Part shown: positions 1 through 9,389 of the stretch, one piece after another
Position numbering within the stretch: position 1 is the first letter of the stretch
How the letters are laid out: each line of letters opens with the position of its first letter
Assembly (NCBI GenBank): GCA_030278955.1
Contig: JAOANR010000002.1
Location: 14,902,238 to 14,966,237, forward strand
DNA: 64,000 nucleotides
From: Hygrophila difformis
Lineage: Eukaryota > Streptophyta > Magnoliopsida > Lamiales > Acanthaceae
Direction: 5' to 3'
Position numbers and translations under genes: made by a program
Notes under the pieces: model-generated
What the model saw: the letters and a program-made list of their open reading frames with translations, nothing else
The model's database searches: none
What the model was told of the DNA's origin: nothing

Positions 1-365
1 GCCTCGTTAGTGGTCTCCTTACTATCTGAGATTGCCTCGTTAGTGATCTCGCGCGCCGCGCTTTATTTGGACTGCCTCGTTAGTGGTCCTACGATTATTG
101 AGATTGCCTCGTTAGTGATCTCCTTACTATGCCAAAACGGCAGTTGTGCACATGGCCTGCCAAATCGGCAGTGGGAAATACACGGCCTGCCCGAGTGGCA
201 GTGAAACCGCTTGAAAGGCCTGTCAAATGGCAGTTGACATACACGCCTGTCAAATTGACGGTAGATATACATGGCTCGCCAAAACGGCAGTCAATATTGA
301 TATGGCTGCGGCCGCCGGTTCACCGGCTATCTGGTTACGACTATTGAGATTGCCTCGTTAGTGAT
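1..365. repeat. LTR minisatellite with GCC..GGC stem-loop units
   Basis: GCCTCGTTAGTG recurs at about 1, 33, 75, 105 and 352, and between about 145 and 300 there are five degenerate units of the type GCCTGCCAAATCGGCAGT. Many units contain a short stem-loop (TGCC-AAATC-GGCA, TGCC-CGAGT-GGCA). The same LTR position carries different minisatellites in other LTRs of this window. Confidence 0.75.
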
Positions 366-1056
366 CTCCCTTGTGTGGTGTCCTCTTCTTAGTTTACGGG
401 GTAAAAATATAAAGGACATGTGTGAGCGTTTAATCATGCTTAAATCCTATTTACCATGTTTCTAAATTATACATGTAAATTACGTTCTTAAATTACGCTT
501 TTAAATTACGCTTTTGAATTATGTCTCTAAATTATGTGTTCTCGTCTTGAATAAATAAATTATGTTTTTCCGCTGCAAGTAAGATTACGAATTTTTAATA
601 TTTCAATTTAAGCCTGGGTAAAGGTATATGTTTTTAATTAATTAAATAATCTTTTTTTTTAAAACCCCTTTATCATTACGTTAGGAATTAACTTACTCAA
701 TATTTTATATACTGATAAAACATGTTGTTTATTTTTCCATTACAGAGTACGGAGCATGATCATGCATCGGGGGATCACTTGGACATTTAGTTATTTATTT
801 TACATCACATGCATACGGGCTTGTTGACCCGAGTTTTGGCCATGTCGGCCCATATTTAAATTTCCGCTGCGACTTACTTTATTTTGTGTGAATTATACTA
901 TGTAATTTTAAAATAAATCTTTTGGGCTTGTTTCTAAATTATCTTTGAAATACCTTTAGCCTTGCATCTCTCAAGTGAGCTCGAATGAACTCGTGTCTTG
1001 CTTGGGAGGTGTGGCGGTGACATCCCGGCCTGGGTTATCAAATCTGGGGTGTTACA
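1..1056 (+). mobile_element. LTR fragment (R-U5 part), right end intact
   Basis: The window opens inside a plus-strand gypsy LTR. It carries the family's landmarks in order: GCC..GGC minisatellite, a 'TTAACTTACTCA' block near 690, an acceptor-like 'TTACAG' followed by AGTA at about 745, 'GGCTTGTTGACCCGAGTTTTGGCCATGTCGGCCC' -type block near 820-855, 'TTTCCGCTGC', and the terminal GGGGTGTTACA ending at 1056. No PBS follows (ACAAGGTTTA instead), so it is a solo LTR or the 3' LTR of an element lying mostly outside the window. Confidence 0.85.
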
Positions 1057-1073
1057 CAAGGTTTAATTATTTA

Positions 1074-1480
1074 CTCCCACCGTCCCACGAAAGTTGGCAT
1101 GTATACGTTTTATAGTGTCCCACGAAATTTGGCCACTGTTCATTTTTAGATAAACTAAATTAATATAAATTTGATTAGAATCTTAATTATTTTCAAATTC
1201 TATTAAAAGTAATCATTTTTACTATTCTGCACGAATTCCAATACAATTTTATTTTTCTATACAAAGTTCCTTGCATTTCTTTAATTCGTAATATTTCAAA
1301 ATGGGTACAAATAAAAATTGTATAAAATATATATTCTGAAACTAGACACCTAGACGATTCTACCAAGACCACACTTGAATAGTTTTCTCAAATTAAATCA
1401 TTACGATAATATTTAGTCAAAGTTTAAACAATGAATTTTAAACACAAATACTCTTCTCACTTGAATCACTAAACCCCACA
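1074..1480. mobile_element. Stowaway/mariner-like element, one TIR present (copy A)
   Basis: After a TA at 1072-1073 the sequence reads CTCCCACCGTCCCACGAAAG, a Stowaway/mariner-type terminal inverted repeat. The following 400 bp of AT-rich DNA is, in reverse complement, homologous to 56760-57070 (shared stretches such as CTAGACGATTCTA / TAGAATCGTCTAAT and the AAATATATATTCTG block). The opposite TIR is missing at about 1480, where the similarity fades. No transposase is encoded, so it is a nonautonomous remnant. Confidence 0.7.
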
Positions 1481-1602
1481 ACCTGAATTAGATTTTTGTA
1501 TTTTTATTTATTTATATATGCATTTTCAAAGATATAATAATATGTATACAGAAATCTCAATTTTCAATTTAAAAGATATGAAATTTCTAACTTATGGAAT
1601 TT

Positions 1603-1905
1603 TAATTTTTTGATTAGTAAAATGATTATGAGCCCGTCTGATTTAATCAATTTACATATTCGATTTCAAAGGAGAAAATTTACAATAACAGTTTGTTTTA
1701 CTATGACTAAAAAAAAGTCAATGTTAATATTTAAAGAAGGTTGGATTCTATATTCGAAAACCAGTTTTTAGCCACGAATAGTTATATACCTATTGCAATA
1801 TCTCATGTCCCTAGAAAGAGGAGACTCAAAGTATTAAGATGTAATTAAAAGGGATTAACTAAAGATACTACAAGAAATGTTGTTTACAATGAAAGTTATA
1901 TATAA
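1603..1905 (+). pseudogene. Helitron helicase (Pif1-like) C-terminal piece, copy 1
   Basis: Frames on the plus strand resemble the last part of the Pif1-type helicase of plant Helitrons: a degenerate 'RF' segment, a segment corresponding to the INKSQGQSL motif (near 1705-1730), then counterparts of the SHGQLY / VSRVTSR stretch (about 1765-1815) and of the C-terminal TTTNVVY (about 1865-1890). Frameshifts and stops are frequent. The same segment occurs again at 2463-2573 plus 10189-10390, so this piece belongs to a tandem duplication. The family assignment rests on recognised motifs in broken frames and would be settled by a protein-profile search. Confidence 0.65.
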
Positions 1906-1919
1906 CAAAAATTTGCAAA

Positions 1920-2445
1920 ATGTATATTTCATGGATTCGTAAAGTTGATATTGATTTTGGAGATGTACAATTAGATGTGACATTTCCAGATGATATTCTT
2001 ATAAACTCTACAAGAGATCCTATAGCATCAATTGTTGAGCCACTTCAAATCCAAATATTTTAAAGATAGTGTTATACTAACCTATACAAATGAGATGGTT
2101 GATACGATCAATGATTACATCATGAAACATATGTCTGCAAATGAAAATGTATATATATATATATATGTCTGCAAATGAAAATGTATATATATATATATCC
2201 GTTCTAACAATATTTATCACGAAGATGAAAGCATAGATAATGCCAATGAATTATTTTCACTGGAATATCTAAACACGATCAATTGTTTTGGATGACCAAA
2301 CCATGAAATATTGTTGAATGAGGGTTGCATAGTCATACTTCTTATGAATATAGATCCATCAAATAAACTACGCAATGGAAGTAACAGTAACCAGTAACCA
2401 AGATGCAGAACCATATAATTGAGGTTAAACTAATTTTCGGGAAAC
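1920..2445 (+). pseudogene. Helitron helicase (Pif1-like) middle piece, copy 1
   Basis: Three separate reading-frame segments match consecutive parts of Helitron helicase. About 1960-2045 reads DFGDVQLDVTFPDDILIN then DPIASIVE. About 2065-2140 reads VILTYTNEMVDTINDYIM, the counterpart of the ILAPTNE..DEINDYM motif. About 2217-2390 reads ANELFSLEYLNTIN and, after a TGA, NEGCIVILLMNIDPSN, the counterpart of the GCP(I/V)MLLRNIDP motif. The gene is broken by frameshifts, a TGA near 2296 and an expanded 34 bp repeat. Such helicases drive rolling-circle transposition; this copy cannot be functional. Confidence 0.75.
2131..2198. repeat. 34 bp tandem duplication with (TA)n
   Basis: ATGTCTGCAAATGAAAATG followed by a (TA)n run occurs twice in tandem, at 2131 and 2165, inside the helicase remnant. 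It interrupts the frame. Confidence 0.85.
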
Positions 2446-2462
2446 TATGAAGTAAAAAAAAA

Positions 2463-2573
2463 AAAAAAAATTCTTGATTGGTAGAATGATTATGAGCCTA
2501 TCTCATTTAACCAGATTCCCCATTCGATTTCAGATGAGAAAATTCTCACCGCAGTTTGGTTTGCTATGATTAT
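2463..2573 (+). pseudogene. Helitron helicase C-terminal piece, copy 2, left half
   Basis: Homologous to 1603-1712. It reads RMIMSLSHLTRFPIRFQ and breaks at the INKSQGQ region, where the noncoding LTR element inserted. The last five bases (ATTAT, 2569-2573) are the target-site duplication, and the piece continues at 10189. Confidence 0.7.
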
Positions 2574-2878
2574 TGTAACACCCCGGATTTGGTAACCCAG
2601 GCCGGGATGCCACCGCCGCACCTCCCTAGCAAGACACGGTTTCTCCGAGCTCACTAAAGAGATGCAAGGCTATGGTTTTTCAGAATTTAAAATACTCAAA
2701 CAGCCCATTCATATATAATTTAAAGATAATACATAAAAGTTGCAGCGGAATTTATAAGTTGTGCAGCGGAAATAATGTATAAGGGCCAACATGGCCAAAA
2801 CACGGGTTAAACAGGCCCGTTCATGATGTAAACCCCAAAATTCCCAGTATGCATATGATGATGCATATTCTTCATTAT

Positions 2879-4734
2879 CTGTAAGAAAAAGGAGATATAT
2901 GGTTTGGGTCAGCAAAAACGCGCTGAGTAAGTTAACACATAGCATGGGTTAGGGGTTTCAAAGCCTTTAATTAATTTAATAAAAAGATTTCTTGTAGTAA
3001 AATGATTTGCAAGGCATAACTAAATAAATACTTAAAAATATTAAATCTTTTATTTTCCTCTCCCGTTACGTAACCATTTCAACAATATTTAATTTAGCCG
3101 GCAATCCGGCGGCCGCAGCCATTTTCATAAAATCTGAGCTTTTTAATATAGATTTCCCGTTACGCCATCATCTCAACAATAGATAGCCGGTGATCCGGCG
3201 GCCGCAGCCAATATCGATAGTAACAGTTAGCCGGTGATCCGGCGGCCTCAGCCAATTTCAAAAATCATTTCTCATGTTTCAAGTTTATATTTCAATCTCC
3301 ATTCGGCAAGCATTATATTTCAATTGCCTTTCGGCAAGCAAGATATTTCAATTGCCTTTCGGCAAGCAAGATATTTCAATTGCCTTTCGGCAAGCAAGAT
3401 ATTTCAATTGCCTTTCGGCAAGCATTATATTTCAATTGCCTTTCGGCAAGCAAGATATTTCAATTGCCTTTCGGCAAGCAAGATATTTCAATTGCCTTTC
3501 GGCAAGCAAGATATTTCAATTGCCTTTCGGCAAGCAAGATATTTCAATTGCCTTTCGGCAAGCAAGATATTTCAATTGCCTTTCGGCAAGCAAGATATTT
3601 CAATTGTATTTTATTTCAAAGGGATTCCCAATCATTTAAACCTTAAAGGCTAATTTCATGTTTCGACAAGATTTCAAGATCTCTCAAGTTTTAAAATCGA
3701 TCGATGTCACAGTTTGCGCCTTTTCAGTTTAAAAATCCATTTCTTAGGCGATTGATCTGAAATTTTCACAGTAACTCAAAAAACATCCCAATGAACAACT
3801 TTCATGTTTTACGTTTTTCGGAAAAATGATGGGAAGCATGTCAAAAATCAAGTTTTCTACACAATCAATAAGCTGTCAGGATTCAGGTTCGACACCTTTC
3901 AAAGATTTGACTTTTTAACATATCAAATGAACTTCAAAAATCCTGAAATTTTACAGACACATACTAGACATGATTTCCAACAACTTTTATTTAGATCATG
4001 AGGATTGGTTCGGGCTAGAAGTGATAGGAATAAGCTCATCAAGATCGGCTATGAAATCTGTCATCCTTTGACAATTCTTAAAACGCAGAATATGTTCGAT
4101 ACGATTTGGGGTATCAAAACTTGATGAAAATCTTTGAAATTTTTACACAATATAGCTTATGATCTTTGGATCAAAATCTTAGTTTTGAGTTTTCAGGTTT
4201 GAACACTCGAAGTAATAGAAATATGCTCATCAAGTTCGGTTAAGAAATCTGTCAAGGTTCTTGACATCGGCTCTAACGCAGATTGGATCGGCTCAGATTC
4301 GGAGGCTCAAATCTCAACGAAAAATTCTAAAAACTTACAGTAATGTTCTAAACTCATAGATCTACAACTTTCATGTTCAACACCAATCCTAGATCGGCCT
4401 AGATCCATGGTCAAAATAACCAACAAGATTGAGAGTGAAATCTGTCCAAGGTTCTAAGATCCAGGTTTAATACTCTTCGGTTTTGGGTTGGTTTGAAGTT
4501 TCAAAACATCATGAAAAATTCTAAAATTTTTACAGAAGCTAGATCAAAGTCTTAGGAACACTTTTCATGTTTTGAGTTTTATTGTTTGAGCAGCTTTAGA
4601 GGTTCGAAAAATTCATACAAAAACGCTGCGTTGAGGGTTTCTTTTGTTGACAGATTTTTACAAATTTTCTTGAGTTGGATCTCTATGTTTGGTTGCATTT
4701 TAAGTCACCCAAAACCATAGTAAGGTTAACTTAC
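2879..4734 (-). other. Candidate LTR intron (GT-AG), left LTR of noncoding element
   Basis: On the minus strand a donor CCCACT|GTAAGTTAA lies at 4734, and an acceptor with a TGCTGACC branch-like motif, a pyrimidine tract and CTTACAG ends at 2879. The same pair is found at equivalent positions in the other LTRs. The interval spans the stem-loop minisatellite. This is inferred from sequence only. Confidence 0.5.
3297..3606. repeat. 28 bp minisatellite, about 11 units (left LTR)
   Basis: Units of GCCTTTCGGCAAGCAAGATA plus TTTCAATT repeat almost perfectly, with two units carrying CATTATA instead of CAAGATA. Each unit contains the stem-loop TTGCC-TTTC-GGCAA. Long open frames through it are only translations of the repeat. 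Confidence 0.95.
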
Positions 4735-5156
4735 AGTGGGGATGATGTCTAGGAAGTCACGGGGTCGTCCGGAATCCACGGGATGTCACGAACGAATCTC
4801 TTCCACCCGATTTATTCTTCCCTTGGCTCCGATTTGTGTTTGAATACGAAGATTCGTAAGTTAGGATGATGTTTATGATCTTAAAATCATAAGGAAACTT
4901 GAATAACATCTTACCAACAATCCAAAGCCTGCAATCCTTGATCTACACACTTCCTTGGTTGGATTTGGTTGCCGGAAACTCGTCGGAAAGTCGCCGGAAG
5001 TTCGTCGGAAGAGTGTTTGGCTTTGGGAGAGTTTTGGGAGAGTTTTGGGGTGAATGATTGATGTGGAGGCTGAAAATGGGGTGTTAGGGGTGGGTTTTGG
5101 TCATTAAAGGGACAAGGAATCCCGGATTTGGAGGCCTAAGCCGACAATTGGGCGGC

Positions 5157-5236
5157 TGCTACAGTAGCCTACTGCTACAGTAGTCACGTGCTACAGTAGT
5201 GCTACAGTAGCGCTACAGTAGTGCTACAGTAACTTC

Positions 5237-5262
<26 letters not shown>
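5157..5262. repeat. CTACAGTAG array followed by a 26 T run
   Basis: GCTACAGTAG-type units recur six times within about 75 bp, followed directly by a homopolymer of 26 T. The unit core CTAC-AGTAG is nearly self-complementary. The same block occurs in the second LTR at 9276-9380 with 25 T. Confidence 0.9.
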
Positions 5263-5270
<8 letters not shown>

Positions 5271-6064
5271 AATATTTCTTATCTACAAAAATAAAAATCA
5301 TAATGTGGGAATTATCCGTGATTGTTGGGACAATTCGATAAACTCGTTTCGAGTTGCTATCTTCCGATAAATAATAAATTCCGCTCTCTCGGAATTATTT
5401 CGGTTTTAATAATTTAAATCCAATTCTTTATTTTTGGATTTAAATTTTCGATGGCGATTTCTCGGGTTCGTCGGCTTCCAATTTGTCGTCTTTTGATTCC
5501 CGTGCAATAACTTGTATCATTAAATTTCTTCAGACTTCACGGGTTCTTGGAATTAAAATTCTTTTCCTTCATGAATTTAATTCCAATTATTTTGACTGAA
5601 TTCATGGAATGTCTTCGGGCTTCCTTTCCCTCTTTTATTCCATTTTGAATTTAAATCTATCGGCGTTTTATTTCCGAGCAATAATTTATTGTGATAAATT
5701 ATTTTCTTCTTCTCGGATATATTTCGACATTGATCGGAATAAATTTTTATTCCTTTGGGCGTTGATAAAAATTTGGGGTATTACAGTCTACCCCCTTAAG
5801 AATCAACTTCGTCCTCGAAGTTGTGTTTCGGCTTTTCTCGCGCTAAGAGTTATGGTTCTTTTGTTTACTATTTGCGATATTGTGTTATTGAATTATTGTT
5901 CGCTTGTTGATTATTGTTTGACTGAACCCAGAATTGAAATTTCCAAGTTGCCTACGTACCCTGTGAAGGGATCAAGTCATTACGTAGTTCAAAAAGAATT
6001 TATTTGGGATACAAAATATTCGAGTTTCGAATTAAATGCTTATGCATTCTTACGGGGTATTACA

Positions 6065-6075
6065 TCCTCCCCCCC
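6065..6075 (-). other. Polypurine tract of the noncoding element
   Basis: In element orientation AAGGGGGGAGGA lies directly upstream of the LTR start TGTAATACCCCG. It primes plus-strand DNA synthesis in LTR elements. Confidence 0.85.
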
Positions 6076-6135
6076 TTAAGATTACAGTTATGTCCCCATA
6101 ACTGCCTATGTATTATTCACAACCAGGTTCGGGTA

Positions 6136-6177
6136 TCATCGCATGTGATCCTTCCTCAGTTTTCTTATAGATGCCAT
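6136..6177 (-). pseudogene. 13-codon remnant of gag start (deletion scar)
   Basis: The minus strand reads ATG and 12 further codons (MASIRKLRK then DHMR) to a TGA. The first ten codons match the gag start of the gag-only element (MAPKRKLRK at 23163), and the rest matches the sequence after that element's gag. The join lies exactly in TGAGGAAGG, which is present at both ends of the missing segment in the gag-only copy. It is a deletion scar, not a gene. Confidence 0.85.
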
Positions 6178-6673
6178 TTCTGTTATAGAAGCACGCGAAG
6201 ATAAGTTTCTAAGTGATCAAGATCTAGGACTAAGGCAAAGTTAGTCTTAAGTTGGCGCTTCTAAGCCAAGACTCAAGGTCATGTCGAACACTAGAGTGAG
6301 AAGGTTATGTATCACATACGATTCACAAAAAAAAGTTAGTACAGATATTTATGTATGCATATGCATATGTGATCCCCCCAATAAAAAAAATTTTATGCAT
6401 GCATTTATTTATCCATGGATTTTAAAATAAATTTATTCCATGGATAGATTAAAATAAGGATAAAAAGGTTTGGGCCACTATATTGGGCCGAAAGAAATAA
6501 ATTATTTGGGCTTTAAATAAAAACAAGGTTATTGGGCCAAAATAATTTATTGGGCTTCTAAAAAAAATTTTGGGCTAAAAATTTGGGCTTTAACTTCAAA
6601 ATAATAATTGGGCTCTTTAATATAGTAGTTTCAAAATATTCCGGGCTCTGTAAAATAATAGCTTTAAAATATT

Positions 6674-6689
6674 CCGGGCTCTGATACCA
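6674..6689 (-). other. Primer-binding site (initiator tRNA-Met type)
   Basis: The minus strand reads TGGTATCAGAGCCCGG three bases inside the LTR. TGGTATCAGAGC is complementary to the 3' end of plant initiator tRNA-Met. Confidence 0.92.
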
Positions 6690-6692
6690 CTT

Positions 6693-9357
6693 TGTAACAC
6701 CCCGGATTTGGTAACCCAGGCCGGGATGCCACCGCCGCACCTCCCTAGCAAGACACGGTTTCTCCGAGCTCACTAAAGAGATGCAAGGCTATGGTTTTTC
6801 AGAATTTAAAATACTCAAACAGCCCATTCATATATAATTTAAAGATAATACATAAAAGTTGCAGCGGAATTTATAAGTTGTGCAGCGGAAATAATGTATA
6901 AGGGCCAACATGGCCAAAACACGGGTTAAACAGGCCCGTTCATGATGTAAACCCCAAAATTCCCAGTATGCATATGATGATGCATATTCTTCATTATCTG
7001 TAAGAAAAAGGAGATATATGGTTTGGGTCAGCAAAAACGCGCTGAGTAAGTTAACACATAGCATGGGTTAGGGGTTTCAAAGCCTTTAATTAATTTAATA
7101 AAAAGATTTCTTGTAGTAAAATGATTTGCAAGGCATAACTAAATAAATACTTAAAAATATTAAATCTTTTATTTTCCTCTCCCGTTACGTAACCATTTCA
7201 ACAATATTTAATTTAGCCGGCAATCCGGCGGCCGCAGCCATTTTCATAAAATCTGAGCTTTTTAATATAGATTTCCCGTTACGCCATCATCTCAACAATA
7301 GATAGCCGGTGATCCGGCGGCCGCAGCCAATATCGATAGTAACAGTTAGCCGGTGATCCGGCGGCCTCAGCCAATTTCAAAAATCATTTCTCATGTTTCA
7401 AGTTTATATTTCAATCTCCATTCGGCAAGCATTATATTTCAATTGCCTTTCGGCAAGCAAGATATTTCAATTGCCTTTCGGCAAGCAAGATATTTCAATT
7501 GCCTTTCGGCAAGCAAGATATTTCAATTGCCTTTCGGCAAGCATTATATTTCAATTGCCTTTCGGCAAGCAAGATATTTCAATTGCCTTTCGGCAAGCAA
7601 GATATTTCAATTGCCTTTCGGCAAGCAAGATATTTCAATTGCCTTTCGGCAAGCAAGATATTTCAATTGCCTTTCGGCAAGCAAGATATTTCAATTGCCT
7701 TTCGGCAAGCAAGATATTTCAATTGTATTTTATTTCAAAGGGATTCCCAATCATTTAAACCTTAAAGGCTAATTTCATGTTTCGACAAGATTTCAAGATC
7801 TCTCAAGTTTTAAAATCGATCGATGTCACAGTTTGCGCCTTTTCAGTTTAAAAATCCATTTCTTAGGCGATTGATCTGAAATTTTCACAGTAACTCAAAA
7901 AAACATCCCAATGAACAACTTTCATGTTTTACGTTTTTCGGAAAAATGATGGGAAGCATGTCAAAAATCAAGTTTTCTACACAATCAATAAGCTGTCAGG
8001 ATTCAGGTTCGACACCTTTCAAAGATTTGACTTTTTAACATATCAAATGAACTTCAAAAATCCTGAAATTTTACAGACACATACTAGACATGATTTCCAA
8101 CAACTTTTATTTAGATCATGAGGATTGGTTCGGGCTAGAAGTGATAGGAATAAGCTCATCAAGATCGGCTATGAAATCTGTCATCCTTTGACAATTCTTA
8201 AAACGCAGAATATGTTCGATACGATTTGGGGTATCAAAACTTGATGAAAATCTTTGAAATTTTTACACAATATAGCTTATGATCTTTGGATCAAAATCTT
8301 AGTTTTGAGTTTTCAGGTTTGAACACTCGAAGTAATAGAAATATGCTCATCAAGTTCGGTTAAGAAATCTGTCAAGGTTCTTGACATCGGCTCTAACGCA
8401 GATTGGATCGGCTCAGATTCGGAGGCTCAAATCTCAACGAAAAATTCTAAAAACTTACAGTAATGTTCTAAACTCATAGATCTACAACTTTCATGTTCAA
8501 CACCAATCCTAGATCGGCCTAGATCCATGGTCAAAATAACCAACAAGATTGAGAGTGAAATCTGTCCAAGGTTCTAAGATCCAGGTTTAATACTCTTCGG
8601 TTTTGGGTTGGTTTGAAGTTTCAAAACATCATGAAAAATTCTAAAATTTTTACAGAAGCTAGATCAAAGTCTTAGGAACACTTTTCATGTTTTGAGTTTT
8701 ATTGTTTGAGCAGCTTTAGAGGTTCGAAAAATTCATACAAAAACGCTGCGTTGAGGGTTTCTTTTGTTGACAGATTTTTACAAATTTTCTTGAGTTGGAT
8801 CTCTATGTTTGGTTGCATTTTAAGTCACCCAAAACCATAGTAAGGTTAACTTACAGTGGGGATGATGTCTAGGAAGTCACGGGGTCGTCCGGAATCCACG
8901 GGATGTCACGAACGAATCTCTTCCACCCGATTTATTCTTCCCTTGGCTCCGATTTGTGTTTGAATACGAAGATTCGTAAGTTAGGATGATGTTTATGATC
9001 TTAAAATCATAAGGAAACTTGAATAACATCTTACCAACAATCCAAAGCCTGCAATCCTTGATCTACACACTTCCTTGGTTGGATTTGGTTGCCGGAAACT
9101 CGTCGGAAAGTCGCCGGAAGTTCGTCGGAAGAGTGTTTGGCTTTGGGAGAGTTTTGGGAGAGTTTTGGGGTGAATGATTGATGTGGAGGCTGAAAATGGG
9201 GTGTTAGGGGTGGGTTTTGGTCATTAAAGGGACAAGGAATCCCGGATTTGGAGGCCTAAGCCGACGATTGGGCGGCTGCTACAGTAGCCTACTGCTACAG
9301 TAGTCACGTGCTACAGTAGTGCTACAGTAGCGCTACAGTAGTGCTACAGTAACTTCC

Positions 9358-9389
<32 letters not shown>

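Larger units (their letters stand above)
2574..6064 (-). repeat. LTR (3' LTR of the noncoding element)
   Basis: Begins TGTAACACCCCGG and ends ACGGGGTATTACA on the plus strand. It is 3491 bp long. Compared with the other LTRs it is about 0.28 kb longer at the U3 end (5786-6064) and contains an internal copy of the former polypurine tract (5786-5800). Confidence 0.93.
6065..6692 (-). mobile_element. Internal domain of the noncoding element
   Basis: This 628 bp has no gene. In element orientation it holds the PBS, an AT-rich leader with repeated RGCCCA motifs (8 TGGGCY on the plus strand, 6471-6615), a scar of the gag start, a short tail that corresponds to the end of pol ('GGGGACATAACTG'), and a polypurine tract. 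Every part aligns with the gag-only element: leader with 22530-23190, tail with 24297-24390. Confidence 0.88.

Noticed and set aside
3297..3606. Regular 28 bp repeats as a possible CRISPR array
   Set aside because: The units are directly adjacent without unique spacers, in a plant LTR; it is a minisatellite.
3234..3653. Overlapping open frames of 88-139 codons (and their copy at 7353-7772)
   Set aside because: They are all translations of the 28 bp minisatellite. Three frames are open because the repeat lacks stops.
5609..6079. 156-codon open frame (and 165-codon copy at 9728-10225)
   Set aside because: It spans the U3 end of the LTR and the old polypurine tract on the antisense strand; chance frame.
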